Assembly (NCBI GenBank): GCA_018971415.1
Contig: JAGXAW010000004.1
Location: forward strand, 1-64,000
Source: Betaproteobacteria bacterium
GTDB taxonomy: Bacteria; Pseudomonadota; Gammaproteobacteria; Burkholderiales; Ferrovaceae
Length of the DNA: 64,000 nucleotides
Direction of reading: 5' to 3'
A program made the translations under genes and the position numbers. How positions within the stretch are numbered: position 1 is the stretch's first letter; each line of letters opens with the position of its first letter. Below, piece after piece: positions 10,164 to 20,371 of the stretch. Under the pieces are notes generated by a model that was not told where the DNA came from, searched no databases, and saw only the letters and a list, made by a program, of their open reading frames with translations.

Positions 10164-10696
10164 GAAAATCCATCAATCTGTGGTATGCCATTCCACTCTT
10201 GGTGTTTGTGGGCTTGGTGGCATTTATGGGGTTGGGACTGCGCCATGATCCCCATGAAGTTCCCTCACCCTTAATTAATCAATCTGCTCCTGACTTTACT
10301 TTGCCCCAATTGGGGAATAACCAGACTCTCTCACCACGAGATTTTCTGGGACAAGTTTGGTTACTCAATGTTTGGGCATCATGGTGCGTCTCTTGTCGTG
10401 ACGAGCATCCTATTTTGTTGAAGTTCGCCCGTGATTACAAGGTTCCTTTAATTGGCCTTGATTATAAAGACCGCCCACAAGATGGGGAGGGATGGGTAAC
10501 TAACTATGGCAATCCCTACACCAAAATTGCTGTTGATCTAGATGGCAGAGTAGGCATCAATTACGGGGTTTATGGGGTACCTGAAACCTATGTCATCGAT
10601 AAAAAAGGGGTTATACGCTACAAACAAATTGGCCCTATTACTGATGATGCCCTTAAAAATACGATACTGCCTCTAATCAAAGATCTCCAGCAATGA
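10160..10696 (+). CDS. ccmG: Thiol:disulfide interchange protein CcmG/DsbE
   Basis: Thioredoxin-like WASWCVSCRDEHP, YGVYGVPETYVID. Confidence 0.95.
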   Translation: MRKSINLWYAIPLLVFVGLVAFMGLGLRHDPHEVPSPLINQSAPDFTLPQLGNNQTLSPRDFLGQVWLLNVWASWCVSCRDEHPILLKFARDYKVPLIGLDYKDRPQDGEGWVTNYGNPYTKIAVDLDGRVGINYGVYGVPETYVIDKKGVIRYKQIGPITDDALKNTILPLIKDLQQ

Positions 10697-11145
10697 AAAT
10701 AATATTTACTTTACTTTGCGCTCTTTTGTTGTCTACCTCTGTTTTATCAAAAGAGGCGACGCCCGTTGCCCGTGATCCTGTGACTGAAGCGCGTCTCATT
10801 GATCTTGCCAAAGATATGCGATGCCTCGTTTGCCAAAATGAATCTTTGGCGGCGTCCGATGCTGATCTTGCTAAAGATTTACGCGAAGAAATACGCCAGT
10901 TAATCGCCCAGGGCAAAACGGATAAACAAATCACTGATTACATGGTTCAGCGCTACGGCAACTTTATTCGTTACAAGCCCCCTGTAGACGCCACCACCTA
11001 TGCCCTGTGGTTTGGTCCTTTTTTATTACTGTTGGTGGCGCTTGGTGTATTAATTGTTGTGGTTAAAAAACGCAATAAGCAAGAGGAAGAGGCTCCCTTG
11101 TCGGCTCAACAACAACAGCAAGCCAGTGAACTTTTAGGTGAGTAA
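10693..11145 (+). CDS. ccmH: CcmH cytochrome c maturation protein
   Basis: DMRCLVCQNESLAASDADLAKDLR (LRCxxCQ motif). Confidence 0.94.
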   Translation: MKIIFTLLCALLLSTSVLSKEATPVARDPVTEARLIDLAKDMRCLVCQNESLAASDADLAKDLREEIRQLIAQGKTDKQITDYMVQRYGNFIRYKPPVDATTYALWFGPFLLLLVALGVLIVVVKKRNKQEEEAPLSAQQQQQASELLGE

Positions 11146-11148
11146 CTT

Positions 11149-12393
11149 ATGATTTCTTTTATTATTACCGCAGCCGTTCTTCTCGTGATTATCATGGCTG
11201 TTCTTTTTTGGGTGACAAGACGCCAGAGTCGAGTTAACGACAACCAAAGGGCATTGAATATCGCCGTTTATCGTGACCAGTTGGCTGAGTTACAAGAGGA
11301 GCTTAAAGCAGGTTCCATGGCCCAGGAAGATTTTGAGCAAGCCAGTAGTGAAATTCAACGCCGCTTATTGGAAGATACTGCAGAACAGCATGCGCTTACA
11401 GAAAACAAAACTGATCGACGCTGGATTTGGGGAGCGATTGTCCTCATTCCAATACTGAGTGTTTCTTTTTACCTGTGGCGAGGCCATTTGGACGTATTCA
11501 AACCAGAGAATGCGGCCTTAAGTGAGGGGCAAATCACTGCGATGGTTGAAGGGCTCGCGGCAAAACTTGCTAAAAACCCCAATGATCCTAAGGGCTGGGC
11601 GATGCTCGGACACTCTTACATGACCCTTAACCGACCCATTGATGCGGTGAACGCCTTTGCACATATTGAGTCCACCATGAATGATGACCCAAGTCTGATG
11701 GCTGATTATGCTGAGGCATTGGTGGCAAGTGGTGAAGATAAAGGTTTTGTTCATTCTCAGGTTCTGGTGGCCAAGGTATTAAAGTTAGAACCAGGCAATC
11801 CAAAGGGATTGTATTTACATGGTGGTTTCTTGTTTGCTCAGAAGGATTATAAAGGGGCGGAAGAGAGCTGGAAAAAACTGGTTCCCTTGATGGATCCCTC
11901 ATCCTCAGATGCTAAGTTCGTGTTAGACAGTATCAACCAAGCGCGAATTAAGCAGCATTTATCGGCAATGACCATGAATGATTTTCAGGGACAAGAGGGT
12001 CCTGTGAGTGCCCCTGAAACACTCGCTTCAAGTAGTGCTGATGTGAAAGCCACTGCGGTGAGTGGAACAGTGTTCCTGGATGAGAAATTACGCTCAAAAG
12101 TAAGTGGTCAGGAGATTGTGTTTATTTTCGCTCGGGCGACCCAGGGTCCAAGAATGCCGCTAGCTGTCCTTAGAATTCCTGCCTCTCAATTACCCTATCA
12201 TTTTGAGTTAACTAAGAATATGGCCATGAGCCCTAACTTCAATATAAGTACGGTTAATGAAGTGACCATTGAAGCCAAAATTAGCCATTCAGGTTCAGCC
12301 ACACCCTCAAGTGGAGATTTAATCGGAAAAAGTAATCCTGTTAAGCCAGGTAGTCAAAATATTCAAGTGTTAATCAACCAAGTGACCCCTTGA
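11149..12393 (+). CDS. ccmI: CcmI TPR-containing cytochrome c maturation protein
   Basis: YRDQLAELQEEL...EIQRRLLED N-terminus plus TPR region; follows ccmH. Confidence 0.9.
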   Translation: MISFIITAAVLLVIIMAVLFWVTRRQSRVNDNQRALNIAVYRDQLAELQEELKAGSMAQEDFEQASSEIQRRLLEDTAEQHALTENKTDRRWIWGAIVLIPILSVSFYLWRGHLDVFKPENAALSEGQITAMVEGLAAKLAKNPNDPKGWAMLGHSYMTLNRPIDAVNAFAHIESTMNDDPSLMADYAEALVASGEDKGFVHSQVLVAKVLKLEPGNPKGLYLHGGFLFAQKDYKGAEESWKKLVPLMDPSSSDAKFVLDSINQARIKQHLSAMTMNDFQGQEGPVSAPETLASSSADVKATAVSGTVFLDEKLRSKVSGQEIVFIFARATQGPRMPLAVLRIPASQLPYHFELTKNMAMSPNFNISTVNEVTIEAKISHSGSATPSSGDLIGKSNPVKPGSQNIQVLINQVTP

Positions 12394-12415
12394 TTGAGGG
12401 TCGCTTGGCTTTATT
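12378..12415. terminator. Hairpin between convergent ccmFGHI and ccmABCDE operons
   Basis: CCAAGTGACCC (12378-12388) / GGGTCGCTTGG (12398-12408), 11-bp stem with one G-T pair, overlapping the ccmI stop codon. Confidence 0.55.
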
Positions 12416-12430
12416 CACCGTTATGTCTAA

Positions 12431-12883
12431 TTAATTCATCTTGAGGGTTTTAGAGGTTTCTTCCACCTGTTTTGCTTGATCTAAGGCAGCTTTGGCCTCA
12501 GGTGGCATATAGTTTGAATCATGTTTGGCCAGCACTTCAGAGGCTACAAATACGCCGCTGTTTTCAAGTTTTCCTTCAGCCACAACGCCGCGCCCCTCTT
12601 TAAAGAGGTCAGGCAAAATACCAGTGTAGCTCACTGGAAAATCTCTACGGGTGTCAGTAACAATAAAATAGGAAACGACTCCTTCATGTTTGAGAGTCCC
12701 TTGTTTGACTAATCCACCAATACGAAAGGCGCGATCATGAGGGGCTTCTCCATTGGCGATCTGGGTCGGTGTGTAAAAGAAAACCAAATTACTGCGGAAA
12801 GCTTTGACCACAAAACTGGCCGCAACGGCCAGTACCAACATACCACCTACAATAAATAACAAACGTTTTTGACGGGGCTTCAC
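12431..12883 (-). CDS. ccmE: Heme chaperone CcmE
   Basis: FRIGGLVKQGTLKHEG, VVAEGKLENSGVFVASEVLAKHDSNYMPPE. Confidence 0.95.
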   Translation of the reverse strand: MKPRQKRLLFIVGGMLVLAVAASFVVKAFRSNLVFFYTPTQIANGEAPHDRAFRIGGLVKQGTLKHEGVVSYFIVTDTRRDFPVSYTGILPDLFKEGRGVVAEGKLENSGVFVASEVLAKHDSNYMPPEAKAALDQAKQVEETSKTLKMN

Positions 12884-13047
12884 GGTTGTCCTCCTTGGCG
12901 TTTAACTTGACGTCTTATTTTTTGGTTACGTGATTGAAGTATTAGAGGTTCTATGATCATGGCCAGCGCACAAATACCAAAGCTACCCCATACATAAAGT
13001 CCATACCCACCCATATGAATAAAGTCTGAAAAGCTATTCCACTGCAT
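12880..13047 (-). CDS. ccmD: CcmD small membrane protein
   Basis: MGGYGLYVWGSFGICALAMIIEPL; located between ccmC and ccmE; start adjusted to 13047. Confidence 0.85.
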   Translation of the reverse strand: MQWNSFSDFIHMGGYGLYVWGSFGICALAMIIEPLILQSRNQKIRRQVKRQGGQP

Positions 13048-13762
13048 TTTTTTTAATCCATTCGCTAGACATTTCTCGTTCAAGAATAATACAACGCACC
13101 CGTTTAAGTCCCATCGCTATGGTGTAACCCCAAAAAGCAAGGGCCATAATCAACATACCCATTAGCATGGTATGGGCCATGGTCGGCGCTTTGGTCATTG
13201 ACACTGAGGCTCCTTGATGGAGGGTATTCCACCAAATCACTGAAAAATAAATAATCGGAACGTTGACGACGCCAACCAGTGAGAGGATCGCACCTGCCTT
13301 ATCACGACGACGGGAATCATCAATGGCAGAGGTCAGTGCTAGATAGCCTAAGTACAAGAAAAATAAAATCAATTGAGAAGTGAGCCTTGCATCCCAAACC
13401 CACCAGGTACCCCACATGGGTTTACCCCATAAGGAGCCTGTGACAAGAGAGAGAAAGGCAAATAAAGCCCCAGTGGGAGCAAGGGCTTGGGTCATCATGC
13501 CTGACAGGCGAGTATTAAAAATCAATCCTAAGGCTGACCAAAAGGCCATGACACAGTAAATAAACATCGACATCCAACTTGCGGGTACATGAACAAAAAT
13601 AATTCGGTAACCTTCGCCTTGCTGAAAATCGGTGGGAGCCACAAAAAAACTAATCCATAGCCCTATTGCCAACAACACAACAGTGATGGCAGCAAAATAA
13701 GGAATTAGTTTACCTGCTAAAGGATAAAAACTCGCGGGTGAGGCGTATTTAAACCAATTCAT
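13034..13762 (-). CDS. ccmC: Heme exporter CcmC
   Basis: IIFVHVPASWMSMFIY, GSLWGKPMWGTWWVWDARLTSQLILFFLY. Confidence 0.95.
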   Translation of the reverse strand: MNWFKYASPASFYPLAGKLIPYFAAITVVLLAIGLWISFFVAPTDFQQGEGYRIIFVHVPASWMSMFIYCVMAFWSALGLIFNTRLSGMMTQALAPTGALFAFLSLVTGSLWGKPMWGTWWVWDARLTSQLILFFLYLGYLALTSAIDDSRRRDKAGAILSLVGVVNVPIIYFSVIWWNTLHQGASVSMTKAPTMAHTMLMGMLIMALAFWGYTIAMGLKRVRCIILEREMSSEWIKKNAVE

Positions 13763-13774
13763 TCTTCTTGTTTC

Positions 13775-14449
13775 CTATTCTAAAGCGACCTTAAGGGCAA
13801 CGGCGCTGACCCAAGGAGCGAAAAATAAAGCCAATATATCAAGAGCTGCCAATAACCAAAAGTACCCAGACATATCAAGTCCTGAGCGATACGCTTCCGC
13901 AGCTCCCGCCCCAAAAATCAAGACAGGGATGTAAAGCGGTAAAATCAGTAATGATAACAGCACTCCTCCGCCCCGTACGCCTAAAGTTAAGGCGGCACCA
14001 ATTGAGCCAATTAAGGACAAAACTGGGGTCCCCAGAAGGAGGGTTGCCATCATGACAGCTATTATTGGACCAGATAAATTGAATTGAATTCCAAGAAATG
14101 GCGTAATCAACACCACAGGGAGTCCCGCCACCAACCAATGTGCCATGATTTTACCCAATACAATCAAGGTAAAAGAATGAGGCGATAAGGACAGTTGTTC
14201 TAGTGACCCATCTTGGTAATCATGAGCAAATAAGCGTGGAAGGCCAAGCAAGGTAGCAAGTAAAGCCCCAATCCAGAGTACGCCCGGCGCGATTTTACTC
14301 AACAACTTAGGATCAGGTCCCACGCCTAAGGGTAAGAGATTGACCACTATCACAAAGAAGAAGAGCGCCGTGAGTAATTCAGATTTATGGCGCAGCGCTA
14401 AGATGAGGTCGCGGCGAACCATAATAAATACTGTTGTGAAGAGATTCAT
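13775..14449 (-). CDS. ccmB: Heme exporter CcmB
   Basis: Membrane protein with LPRLFAHDYQDGSLEQLSLSP; between ccmA and ccmC. Confidence 0.92.
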   Translation of the reverse strand: MNLFTTVFIMVRRDLILALRHKSELLTALFFFVIVVNLLPLGVGPDPKLLSKIAPGVLWIGALLATLLGLPRLFAHDYQDGSLEQLSLSPHSFTLIVLGKIMAHWLVAGLPVVLITPFLGIQFNLSGPIIAVMMATLLLGTPVLSLIGSIGAALTLGVRGGGVLLSLLILPLYIPVLIFGAGAAEAYRSGLDMSGYFWLLAALDILALFFAPWVSAVALKVALE

Positions 14450-15054
14450 AGGTTAACACTCATTCCATCTGTCATCTCTATGGCCTGGTGACTAGTAATG
14501 AGTAACAGTCCACCTTGTTCAAGATGCTGATTAAATAATTCGTACAACGTCTGTATGGCTCGCCGATCGAGGGCGTTAAAGGGTTCATCTAAAATCCATA
14601 AGGGACAAGGCTTGAGCGTTAGACGTGACAAGAGGACGCGGCGGCGCTGCCCAGCTGATAAGACTCTGACGGGTAACTCTTCGCGGCCCAATAATCCCCA
14701 TCTATCGAGTACAGTTAAAATCGCCTCTTCAGTGGCGGGTGAACCATCTAATTGACTCATTAGTTGTAGGTTTTCAAGAGGAGAGAGCTCCTCTTTAAGG
14801 GCGTTAGCGTGTCCTAGATACAGGGTATCTTGGTGAAAGCGATCAGTATCCTCTTTTAAAGGAATACCTCCCCACTTAATTAATCCTGATAAGGGGTTAG
14901 TGAGCCCGGCGCACAGGCGCAGTAAACTGGTTTTACCGGCACCATTCTCACCTGTAACGTGACACCATTGATGAGGATTCAATTCAAAAGAAATGTTCTC
15001 AAACAATAAACGCTCACCGCGCTGGCAACTAAGATTAGAGACTGACAAATTCAT
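14446..15054 (-). CDS. ccmA: Heme ABC exporter ATP-binding protein CcmA
   Basis: Walker A GENGAGKTSLL; LSAGQRRRVLLSRL; WILDEPFNALD. Confidence 0.94.
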   Translation of the reverse strand: MNLSVSNLSCQRGERLLFENISFELNPHQWCHVTGENGAGKTSLLRLCAGLTNPLSGLIKWGGIPLKEDTDRFHQDTLYLGHANALKEELSPLENLQLMSQLDGSPATEEAILTVLDRWGLLGREELPVRVLSAGQRRRVLLSRLTLKPCPLWILDEPFNALDRRAIQTLYELFNQHLEQGGLLLITSHQAIEMTDGMSVNL

Positions 15055-15105
15055 GACACTATTCTACAATAAAACAATACTTTTCTAAGTAACACTTATT
15101 TCTCC

Positions 15106-17307
15106 ATGAAAAAACATCTTGCTGTCTCTGGTATGACCTGTGCTTCCTGTGTCGCGCATGTTGAGGCGGCTCTTGCTAAAGTCTCTGGTGTAAAACAAGC
15201 GACGGTCAATCTTGCCACTGAAAGCGCCGAGGTGGTCGTCGAGGAAGGCGTAGTCGAAGGCATCGATAGCCAATTGGTGCGCGCAGTCGTGGCTGCGGGC
15301 TATGGCGCAGAGCTTCGCCAGCAGGATGTGTTTCACCAAGAGGATGAGCGCATTCAAGCTGAAATAGATCGTGAGTATCGTTCACTATTGATCAGCGTTC
15401 TCTTGTCCGCACCATTGATTGTTTCAATGCTCACCTCTTTTATTCATCCTCAGTGGATGCTACCTAATTTACTGGCCTTTCTTCTCGCTACGCCAGTGCA
15501 ATTTTATATTGGGCGACGCTTTTTAGTTGGCGCATGGCGCCAGATCATTCACGCCTCCGCGAATATGGATGTCTTGGTGAGTCTTGGTACCCTGGCAGCT
15601 TATGGTTTGAGCCTTTATCAGTGGCTTGTTGTAGAGAGTCATGAAACTTACTTTGAAGCCAGTGCAGTGGTGATTACTCTGGTCTCTTTGGGCAAATATT
15701 TAGAGCATCGTGCTCGCCATGAAGCGAGCTCGGCCATTCGCTCTCTCCAGTCTTTGCGACCAGATATGTCGCGGTTAATTGATCCGGGTCGTCCGCCTCG
15801 GTTTAACCGCTTAATTGCTACGGAATACTTGATGCCCGGAGACCGTATTTTAGTGCCAGCGGGAGAGCGTATTGGTTGCGATGGTGTTGTTGAAGAGGGT
15901 GAGAGTGAGGTAGATGAGTCGCTGATTACCGGCGAGGGTACTCCTCTCATTAAACAAAAAGGTGATAAGGTTTTGGCCGGAACCTTAAATGGTATGGGCC
16001 GGTTAGTCGTGCAGGTCACCAGTGAGATTCATAACAGCACCTTAGCTAAAATTATTGAGCGAGTGGTTGAAGCGCAGAGTAATAAGCCACCTATTCAGCG
16101 TCTTGTGGACCGTGTAAGTCAGGTGTTTGTGCCAGTGGTGCTTCTAATCGCCTTAGTGACTTATTGTGTTGGATATTATTTAGGTTTGGGTATGGATATC
16201 GCGCTCATTCGTGCGGTCTCTGTTTTAGTAATTGCTTGTCCATGCGCCTTAGGTCTTGCTACTCCAGTGTCCATTATGGTGGGCACTGGCATGGCAGCGC
16301 AAAGGGGGATTTTAATTCGCGATGCCAGTGCCCTTGAAGAAACTCATCGAATTACGAGAGTGGTCTTTGATAAAACAGGCACTCTTACTCAAGGTGCACC
16401 ACAACTGACACAGATTCAGGTGGCAGAGTCTTTCTTAGTCGATCACGCCCTCGCAATTGCTGCCGCATTACAAACTGGGGTTACCCATCCCTTAGCGAGC
16501 GCTGTTCTTAACTATGCAGCAGCACATAACATCAACGCCTTCAACTGTCAGGAGTCCACAGTTTTGGTGGGCCAGGGGGTGGAGGGTAAAATAGCGATTA
16601 ATGATGTGATTGAGCGTTACCGCTTAGTCAGTCGTAGCAGTGTTGAACATCAAGAAGACAAAGCGTTGCAGGTGTTTTTCAAAGACAACTTTGATTATTC
16701 TGTTAATTACACACAATCGCTGTTAATCAGAATTAAAGACAGCGGTGAAGAGGAGGTGGTGGCCTCTTTGGGTTTTACCGATCCAGTTCGACTGGAAGCA
16801 CAAGAGGCTATTGAACAACTTCAAGCATTACATTTAACTGTGGCGATGCTCTCGGGAGACCATCAGCGTGCCGCCCAAGAGGTCGCGCAACAACTTGGTA
16901 TTAAGGAAGTGTTTGCTAATTTAACGCCTGAGAGAAAACTCGAAATACTGAAGGGTTGGCAACAACAGCATGAGGTGGTTGCCATGGTTGGGGATGGCAT
17001 CAACGACGCGCCCGCCCTAGCGCAGGCCAATGTCGGTATTGCCATGGGTTCTGGAACGGATGTGGCCAATTCTGCTGCTTTTATTACCTTATTACGGCCT
17101 GATTTACGTTTGGTAGCAGAGGCAATTCATTTATCAAAAGAGACTTGGAAAACCATTCAACAAAACCTCTTTTGGGCTTTTTTCTATAATGTCATTGGCA
17201 TTCCTCTAGCAGCGACGGGCTATTTAAGTCCGGTGCTGGCGGGTTTTGCTATGGCCTTCTCATCGGTGAGCGTGGTCACCAATGCACTCTTATTGCGCCG
17301 CAAATAG
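15106..17307 (+). CDS. copA: Heavy-metal (Cu+) translocating P-type ATPase
   Basis: N-terminal HMA GMTCASC, CPCALGLATP, DKTGTLT, GDGINDAPALA. Confidence 0.94.
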   Translation: MKKHLAVSGMTCASCVAHVEAALAKVSGVKQATVNLATESAEVVVEEGVVEGIDSQLVRAVVAAGYGAELRQQDVFHQEDERIQAEIDREYRSLLISVLLSAPLIVSMLTSFIHPQWMLPNLLAFLLATPVQFYIGRRFLVGAWRQIIHASANMDVLVSLGTLAAYGLSLYQWLVVESHETYFEASAVVITLVSLGKYLEHRARHEASSAIRSLQSLRPDMSRLIDPGRPPRFNRLIATEYLMPGDRILVPAGERIGCDGVVEEGESEVDESLITGEGTPLIKQKGDKVLAGTLNGMGRLVVQVTSEIHNSTLAKIIERVVEAQSNKPPIQRLVDRVSQVFVPVVLLIALVTYCVGYYLGLGMDIALIRAVSVLVIACPCALGLATPVSIMVGTGMAAQRGILIRDASALEETHRITRVVFDKTGTLTQGAPQLTQIQVAESFLVDHALAIAAALQTGVTHPLASAVLNYAAAHNINAFNCQESTVLVGQGVEGKIAINDVIERYRLVSRSSVEHQEDKALQVFFKDNFDYSVNYTQSLLIRIKDSGEEEVVASLGFTDPVRLEAQEAIEQLQALHLTVAMLSGDHQRAAQEVAQQLGIKEVFANLTPERKLEILKGWQQQHEVVAMVGDGINDAPALAQANVGIAMGSGTDVANSAAFITLLRPDLRLVAEAIHLSKETWKTIQQNLFWAFFYNVIGIPLAATGYLSPVLAGFAMAFSSVSVVTNALLLRRK

Positions 17308-17465
17308 ACAAAACCTCTTACAACGCACTATTCTGAATCAACCTCTTAAATAAAAGTCTGCTTTTGCACGCTTTAAGAGCGTCACGCTATCAATATTTTG
17401 TTCTGGCATGAGAGTTGCTTGGGTTAAATCAATTCTTCCATTTAATTAACAAGGGGAAATATTCC

Positions 17466-18731
17466 ATGAGCACAGTTGCTGGTTTAAAGTCGGAGTCACT
17501 ACCTGACATTTTTAAAGGTTCGACCCGTTGGATTCAATTGGTACTTGGTGTGGTCTGTATGATGGCCATTGCCAGCCCACAATATACCTGGACATTGTTT
17601 ACTAAGCCTTTGATGGCAAGTATTGGCGCTAAACTGCCAGAAATTCAAATTACCTTTTCTATATTAATTGTGATTCAAACTTTCTTCTCCCCGCTACAGG
17701 GATATTTTGTGGATCGATTTGGCCCACGTTTTTTAATTTCAATTGGTACGCTCTTAAGTGGTTTGAGCTGGGTCATGGCCTCTTATATCCATACCTTAAC
17801 AGGGTTATATCTCACCTATGGCCTCGTGGGTGGCGTGGGAACCGGAATTGTCTATATTGGTATTATCTCCCAGATGGTTAAATGGTTCCCTGATCGACGG
17901 GGTTTTGCAGTGGGCATGGTGGCTGCAGGGTATGGTTTTGGTGCCTTTTTAACCACCTTTCCAGTGTCTTACGGTATTGCCCATTACGGCTATCAATCTA
18001 CCCTATTTGTTTACGGCCTTATTTTTGCCTTGGTGGGCGTCGTTGCGGCGCAAGGGTTAAAACAGCCCACAACTCAAAAAGCAGCCCATTTGGGCGCTGA
18101 AAGTGTCTCTCTTCGCGGTGTAGCTGCGAACGTGATGCTCAAAACCCCGCTTTTTTGGCTCATGTTTATTATGATGACCATGCTCTCTACCTCAGGCTTA
18201 ATGGTGATCTCTCAAACAGCAGCGATTGCGCGTGACTTTGGTGTGGCCAATGTACTGGTGTTTGGTATGGCAGCACTGCCTCTTGCTCTGTCCGTTGACC
18301 GCATTACCAATGGCTTAACTCGTCCTTTCTTTGGCTGGGTTTCTGACCGTATTGGCCGTGAAAACACTATGTTTATCGCCTTTTTAATGGAAGGGCTTGC
18401 CATGTTGGCCTGGTTACAGTTTAGAGCGGATCCTTTACTGTTTGTCTTATTAACAGGTGTAGTTTTTTTTGGTTGGGGCGAGATTTTTTCTTTATTTCCA
18501 TCTACACTAACGGATTCATTTGGCGAGAAACACGCCAGTAGTAATTATGGATTGTTGTACATGGCGCAAGGGGTAGGTTCGATTTTAGGTGGACCTGTGG
18601 CCGCTCAGTTGCATGAGGCCACTCAAAGTTGGCTGCCAGTGTTTGCAGTTGTGATCACACTTGATATCGTGGCTGCGTTACTGGCTCTCTTTGTCTTAAA
18701 ACCCTTACGCCGTAAAGTACGTTATTGTTAA
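17466..18731 (+). CDS. MFS transporter, oxalate/formate antiporter (OFA)-like
   Basis: 12-TM MFS pattern (YFVDRFGPRFLISIGTLLSGLSW, GWVSDRIGRENTMF); start adjusted to ATG 17466 after AAGGGGAAAT. Confidence 0.8.
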   Translation: MSTVAGLKSESLPDIFKGSTRWIQLVLGVVCMMAIASPQYTWTLFTKPLMASIGAKLPEIQITFSILIVIQTFFSPLQGYFVDRFGPRFLISIGTLLSGLSWVMASYIHTLTGLYLTYGLVGGVGTGIVYIGIISQMVKWFPDRRGFAVGMVAAGYGFGAFLTTFPVSYGIAHYGYQSTLFVYGLIFALVGVVAAQGLKQPTTQKAAHLGAESVSLRGVAANVMLKTPLFWLMFIMMTMLSTSGLMVISQTAAIARDFGVANVLVFGMAALPLALSVDRITNGLTRPFFGWVSDRIGRENTMFIAFLMEGLAMLAWLQFRADPLLFVLLTGVVFFGWGEIFSLFPSTLTDSFGEKHASSNYGLLYMAQGVGSILGGPVAAQLHEATQSWLPVFAVVITLDIVAALLALFVLKPLRRKVRYC

Positions 18732-18740
18732 GGAAAAGGC

Positions 18741-20336
18741 ATGCTCAACACAGTTTATGGTACTCAAGGAATGGTGACCTCCCCCCATTCCCTCGCTTCA
18801 CAGGCAGGTTTATCGATTCTCAGGCAAGGAGGTAATGCCATTGAAGCAATGGTGGCCGCAGCGGCCACCATTGCTGTCGTATATCCTCATATGAACAGTA
18901 TTGGCGGTGATGGCTTTTGGGTCATTATCCCGCCGGATGGCGAGCCTGTTGCTATTCGTGCCTGTGGGGGTGCGGCTGGCAACGCCACCATTGAGGCCTA
19001 TACCAAACAGGGTATGAAGAGTATCCCTTTTCGGGGTCCCTGGGCAGCCAATACAGTGGCAGGAACGGTAGGTGGTTGGAAGACGGCTCTTGATATTAGT
19101 CAAGAACGAGGTGGTAAGCTCAATCTTGCAACTTTACTTAAAGATGCCATTCATTATGCCCAAGAGGGCATTCCAGTAACGCCCAGTCAATCGCTACTCA
19201 CAGCAAAGAAATTGCCAGAACTCATTAACCAGCCTGGTTTTGCAGAGACTTTTCTTGATCAGGGAAAGTCCTTTGCAATTGGGGCGAGATTTCGTCAACC
19301 AAAACTCGCTAACACTTTGCAACGACTCGTCAGCGAAGGGCTTGATAGCTTTTATCGTGGCGCTTTAGCGCAAGATATTGCCAAAGATTTAGCCGCCATA
19401 GGTTCGCCCTTAACCTTACACGATCTTGAGCGCTATGAAGCGCAACGCGTTAATCCGCTTTATTTACGTTCACAGTGGGGAACGGTTTATAACATGAGTT
19501 TACCCACCCAAGGCGCTGTTTCCCTTGCAATCCTTGGTATTGCCGAGCGCTTTGGTTGGCAAAATATTAAGGAAGAAAGTGCAGATTACGTTCATTTGTT
19601 GGTGGAATCCACTAAGCAAGCCTTTAAGTTGAGAGACCGTTTTGTCACCGATCCTGATGCGGCACCCATTCCTGCTCAAGATATTGTCAGTGATGAGCAT
19701 CTCTTGGCCGGTGCCCAAGGGATTACACTCGATAAAGCGTTACCTTGGGGGCAGGGCAAGGGTCCAGCTGACACAGTCTGGTTAGGGGCAATTGATAATA
19801 ATGGCCTTGCTGTTTCTTTTATTCAAAGTATTTATCATGAGTATGGCAGCGGTTGTGTACTGCCAACCACCGGCTTAAATTGGCAAAACAGAGGTGCTTC
19901 ATTTAGTTTAAATCCTGAGCATCTACTGGCTTTAGCGCCCTATAAGAAACCTTTTCATACACTAAATCCTGCGGCAGTTAAGCTTAAGGATGGACGAGTA
20001 ATGGTTTATGGCACCATGGGTGGTGATGGACAACCACAAACACAGGCGGCGGTTTTTACGCGCCATGTGATTTTTGGTCAACCGTTACAACAAGCTGTCA
20101 GTGCGCCTCGTTGGTTGCTGGGCCGCACTTGGGGGCAGACCTCAGATACGTTAAAGCTTGAGTCTCGCTTCCCTAAAGAGTTGGTGGATGAGCTAAAACG
20201 CCGTGGCCATGATGTTGAACTACTCAACGACTATGATGAGACAGTGGGTCATGCAGGAGCAGTTGTTCGTCATCCCAGTGGTATTTTTGAAGGAGCGAGT
20301 GATCCAAGATCTAATGGAGTGGTAGCCTCTTTTTAA
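18741..20336 (+). CDS. Gamma-glutamyltranspeptidase-family protein (possible oxamate amidohydrolase-like)
   Basis: MVTSPHSLASQAGLSILRQGGNAIEAMVAAAATIAVVYPHMNSIGGDGF; DTVWLGAIDNNG around the expected nucleophilic Thr. Confidence 0.82.
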   Translation: MLNTVYGTQGMVTSPHSLASQAGLSILRQGGNAIEAMVAAAATIAVVYPHMNSIGGDGFWVIIPPDGEPVAIRACGGAAGNATIEAYTKQGMKSIPFRGPWAANTVAGTVGGWKTALDISQERGGKLNLATLLKDAIHYAQEGIPVTPSQSLLTAKKLPELINQPGFAETFLDQGKSFAIGARFRQPKLANTLQRLVSEGLDSFYRGALAQDIAKDLAAIGSPLTLHDLERYEAQRVNPLYLRSQWGTVYNMSLPTQGAVSLAILGIAERFGWQNIKEESADYVHLLVESTKQAFKLRDRFVTDPDAAPIPAQDIVSDEHLLAGAQGITLDKALPWGQGKGPADTVWLGAIDNNGLAVSFIQSIYHEYGSGCVLPTTGLNWQNRGASFSLNPEHLLALAPYKKPFHTLNPAAVKLKDGRVMVYGTMGGDGQPQTQAAVFTRHVIFGQPLQQAVSAPRWLLGRTWGQTSDTLKLESRFPKELVDELKRRGHDVELLNDYDETVGHAGAVVRHPSGIFEGASDPRSNGVVASF

Positions 20337-20371
20337 TACGCTTTGTGTCATTATTTGCTAGTGCTTATTTC

